Shown: one piece after another, positions 61,101 to 64,000 of the stretch
Position numbering within the stretch: the stretch's first letter is position 1
Layout of the letters: each line of letters opens with the position of its first letter
From: Poronia punctata
Taxonomy: Eukaryota > Ascomycota > Sordariomycetes > Xylariales > Xylariaceae
NCBI GenBank assembly: GCA_022579005.1
Contig: MU401597.1
Span: 38,726 to 102,725 of the forward strand
DNA length: 64,000 bases
Direction of reading: 5' to 3'
Translations under genes and position numbers: made by a program
The notes under the pieces: model-generated
Databases searched by the model: none
Seen by the model: the letters and a program-made list of their open reading frames with translations, nothing else
What the model was told of the DNA's origin: nothing

Positions 61101-64000
61101 TATAACCTAAACAAATATAAAGTAGCTTAAATTAAGTACTAAAACCTAAAAATAAGCAAGAATAATAAATTTAGTAGCTTTAAAATTAAATTTACTAAAT
61201 AAGCTAGCTAAGCTTGCGTTTTACTATTTATATTTAAAAGTAATATATATAATAAGCTACTTAATTAATTAAATATATTTTATTTGCTAACAAAGTTAAT
61301 TTTTTAGTATTCTTTTAAAAATATTGCAAGTATGCTTAAATTTTTAACTACTAATTATATAAAAGGTTTTTTTTTTTTAAAAAGTAAAAACAAAAATAAC
61401 TAACTTATAAACTAAAATAACTAAAAGAAATAGTTATTATAAGTTTTAACTAGTTAATTACTATACGTTTTTTTGATTTAATTTTTAAAACAAAAAATAA
61501 ATAATAAGTATTATAAAATCTTTAGCTTTAAAACTAAAGCTAGCAATGTTTAAATTTATATTAAACTTCTTTTTAAAAAAGCAAAACTATTAATATTAAA
61601 AAGCTAATATTTTATTGATTATGCTTAGAAATACTAAAGCAATAATTACTTAAAAAAACTTTACTTTAAAAAGCTAAATAATGCTTAAGTTAACTTTATT
61701 ATAATAAAAGTAATAAAAAATATAATACTAATATTAAAAGTAAAAAAAGTAAAAAGTTAAGCTTAAAATGATTAAACTTTTTTTAAGCTACTTATTATAT
61801 TAGCTTTAAAAATAAATACTTTTTAAAACATTTTCTTTAACTTTTTAAAAACTTTTTTTAAAAGTAGTCTTTTAACTATTAACTATATATTAATAAATAA
61901 TAAATATACTTTAATTATTAAAGCTTTTATAAATATAAAAGCAAACCTATACTTGCTATAAAATATAAGTTTTATAATAAAGGTGCTAAAGTACTTAAAA
62001 CTAAATAAAATTTAAAAGGTTAAACTTGCTAAATATAATAAAAAGCAATATAAGCTATAAATTAAAGCGTTTAGGCTTATTTGCATATATAAGGGCATTG
62101 TTAAAATCCCTTTTAATACCCTTAACCTTATTAACTATATTAAAGCTATTAAAACGCAAATATTTTATAAACATAAATATTTGGCTTTTTACGCATTAGT
62201 TAACCTTACTTTATTAAGAAAGTATATGCACAGTGTACGTATATAGTATATAACTAGTATAGAAAAAGTATACGTTCTTTATATATTAAATATATAAGGT
62301 ATATATATTTTTTTTATATTGCTAATAAGTTTTAATTATAATGCAAACTTTTATAGCTATATAAAACTTGCTAAAAAAAGTTCTTATAACTTCTTTTTTT
62401 ATTAATTAATTAAGTTAATATAGTACTATAAATAGTAACGTATTATAATTATATTTACTTTAGCTAAACTAATACTAATTAGTAATTAAATTAGTAATTA
62501 TAAAAAAGCAAAGTTTAAAAATAAAAACTATTATTATACTTATTTTTTATTTAATTTAAAGTTGCTTTAGCTTTATATTGCTTTTAAAACTTACTATATT
62601 TAAGTAAGTAATAAATAGAAAATTTAACTTAAATTATTATATAACTACTTAAAAAAATAAAGTAAGCAAAAAAAGCATACGCTAAATTATAGTAAGTATT
62701 TTAAAAGTTATATACTAATAAAATAAAAAATAATAAGCATTTTTACTACTTTTTAACTTATAGCTAATTTAAAAACTAATTAGTATTAATTTATAATAAT
62801 ATTATTATTATATAACCTTAGTTTATTTTTAATTTCTTTTTTAAAAACTAACTATATTAAAGATTTTAGCATATATAGTAGTTAGTACTACTTTACTTTA
62901 AAAACGCTTTTAATAATAACTTAAATTAAGTTAGAATTTTTAAAAAAATAAGTATAGCTATTTATTTATTAAAAAAGGATATTATTTTTAAAAAATAAAG
63001 CGTAAAAAAACTTAACTTTAAAATACTAGTAAAAGGTAAGCTAAATATATATATTTTATATAAAATAACTAAGTACTTATATATATAACTTAATAGCAAA
63101 GATTTTTTATAAGCTATTTAAAATAAATTTAAAAAATAAATATATTAGCATTTTAATAATATAGTATATATAATATAACGTTTATTATTATTAATATTAT
63201 AATAAAAAAGCATTAACTATAGCTTAATTTAAAGCTATAATGCTATAAGTAATAGGTTGCTTACTATTATAAATAACAATATAACTATTAACAAAGCTTA
63301 GTACTTTTTTTTATATATTTTTAATTAAAAAATAAAAACTTAGTTTAACTTTTATATTTACTAATAAAAAAATTATAAGCTAAAATATATTTAAACTTAA
63401 AATATATTTTAAAGTATTAGTAACTAATTAAAAAGCTTAAGCTTTATAAGCTTTTTAAGCTTTTTAAAGTACTTAACTTACTTTTTAACTTTTTTTAATT
63501 TTTTAAGCATTATAAGTTATATAAGCTATATATATTTTATATATTTTTTAGCTTTTTTAGCTAGTAAATCTTTTACTTAGTAAAAAGCTAGTTATATTTT
63601 AATAGCAAGCTACTTTTATTTAAGCTATTAAATATAAAAACATTTTTACTTTATATTTAAATTTATAAAAATTTAACTATATTTTACTTTATAATTTACG
63701 TTTAATATATTTAATAAATAATAATTTTTTTACTTTTAAAAAGATTACTATATTTATAAAAATATAGTAAAAAAGCTAAAATTATATAAGCAAGGTTTAT
63801 AACTTATTATATAATAAAGTATAAATTTTTATTAATATATGCTGCTAAATTAAAATAATATAAAACTAGTATTAAGCTATATTTTTAATAATTTTTAATA
63901 AATATGCTAAATAATACTTTATATAGCAAATTAGCTTTAATAAGTTATAAATAAAAATATATTTTAAGTTAAATTTATATTTTAATAATATTATAAATTA
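58165..64000. other. RIP-degraded AT-rich block right of copy B
   Basis: AT-rich debris to the window edge. A possible gag relic lies near 60.8 kb. Otherwise I see no gene, RNA or bounded repeat. There is no telomere-type repeat at the end. Confidence 0.75.
60780..60960 (+). pseudogene. Possible retrotransposon gag relic
   Basis: In one plus-strand frame from about 60790 the text reads STLAFKLLNKIKFLTKMDF followed by an FTF...KTKSKAKVYF stretch. This resembles the capsid start of Ty3/gypsy Gag (a Phe-Leu-Thr-x-Met/Leu motif, then an aromatic run and a K-V-Y/L-F segment). It is one short frame in RIP DNA, so the call is weak. Confidence 0.3.

Noticed and set aside
1..64000. CRISPR arrays, prophage, bacterial operons, telomeric repeats
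   Set aside because: The window is eukaryotic nuclear DNA. No regularly spaced repeats and no TTAGGG-type arrays were found at either end.

Overview
This window looks like a chromosome segment of a filamentous ascomycete (Pezizomycotina, probably a Sordariomycete-like lineage; the species cannot be told). The reasons are short GT-AG introns of about 55-110 bp with CTAAC/CTGAC-like branch sites, fungal-type orthologues of housekeeping genes, and a sharply two-speed base composition. Balanced-GC gene islands alternate with blocks that are well over three quarters A+T by eye, in which transposon sequence is riddled with C-to-T and G-to-A changes. That is the signature of repeat-induced point mutation (RIP).

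Layout: (1) 1-9980, RIP-degraded AT block with a 1.73-kb inverted-repeat DNA element (2728-4453, flanked by TA) and three copies of a ~228-bp repeat. (2) 9981-28265, gene island 1: a Prp24/SART3-type U4/U6 splicing factor (+), a DEAH-box RNA helicase of the DHX29/DHX57/YLR419W group (-, seven exons), and GCN1 (+, four exons). The first two genes are convergent, the last two divergent. (3) 28266-46560, AT block holding a complete, dead Ty3/gypsy chromovirus (32269-40188, 5-bp target duplication GCGCT) and a second, different gypsy reverse transcriptase relic on the minus strand near 42.4-42.96 kb. (4) 46561-49670, gene island 2: RPL19 (eL19), whose start codon is split by a 494-bp intron, followed by the 3' half of a tRNA-Ser. 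(5) 49671-64000, AT block with a second copy of the same chromovirus (50256-58159, target duplication AACTT) and further unclassified RIP debris.

The genes are core cellular machinery rather than a cluster: pre-mRNA splicing (Prp24), RNA remodelling or translation (DEAH helicase), amino-acid starvation signalling through Gcn2 (Gcn1) and the 60S ribosomal subunit (eL19). I see no secondary-metabolite, effector or defence cluster. The most informative unusual items are the chromovirus pair with intact target duplications inside heavily mutated DNA, the long-inverted-repeat element, the split ATG of RPL19, upstream ORFs before GCN1 and PRP24, and a context bias in the CpA sites that survived RIP. 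Gene models with introns were built by hand from reading-frame phase and splice signals; transcript data would settle them.
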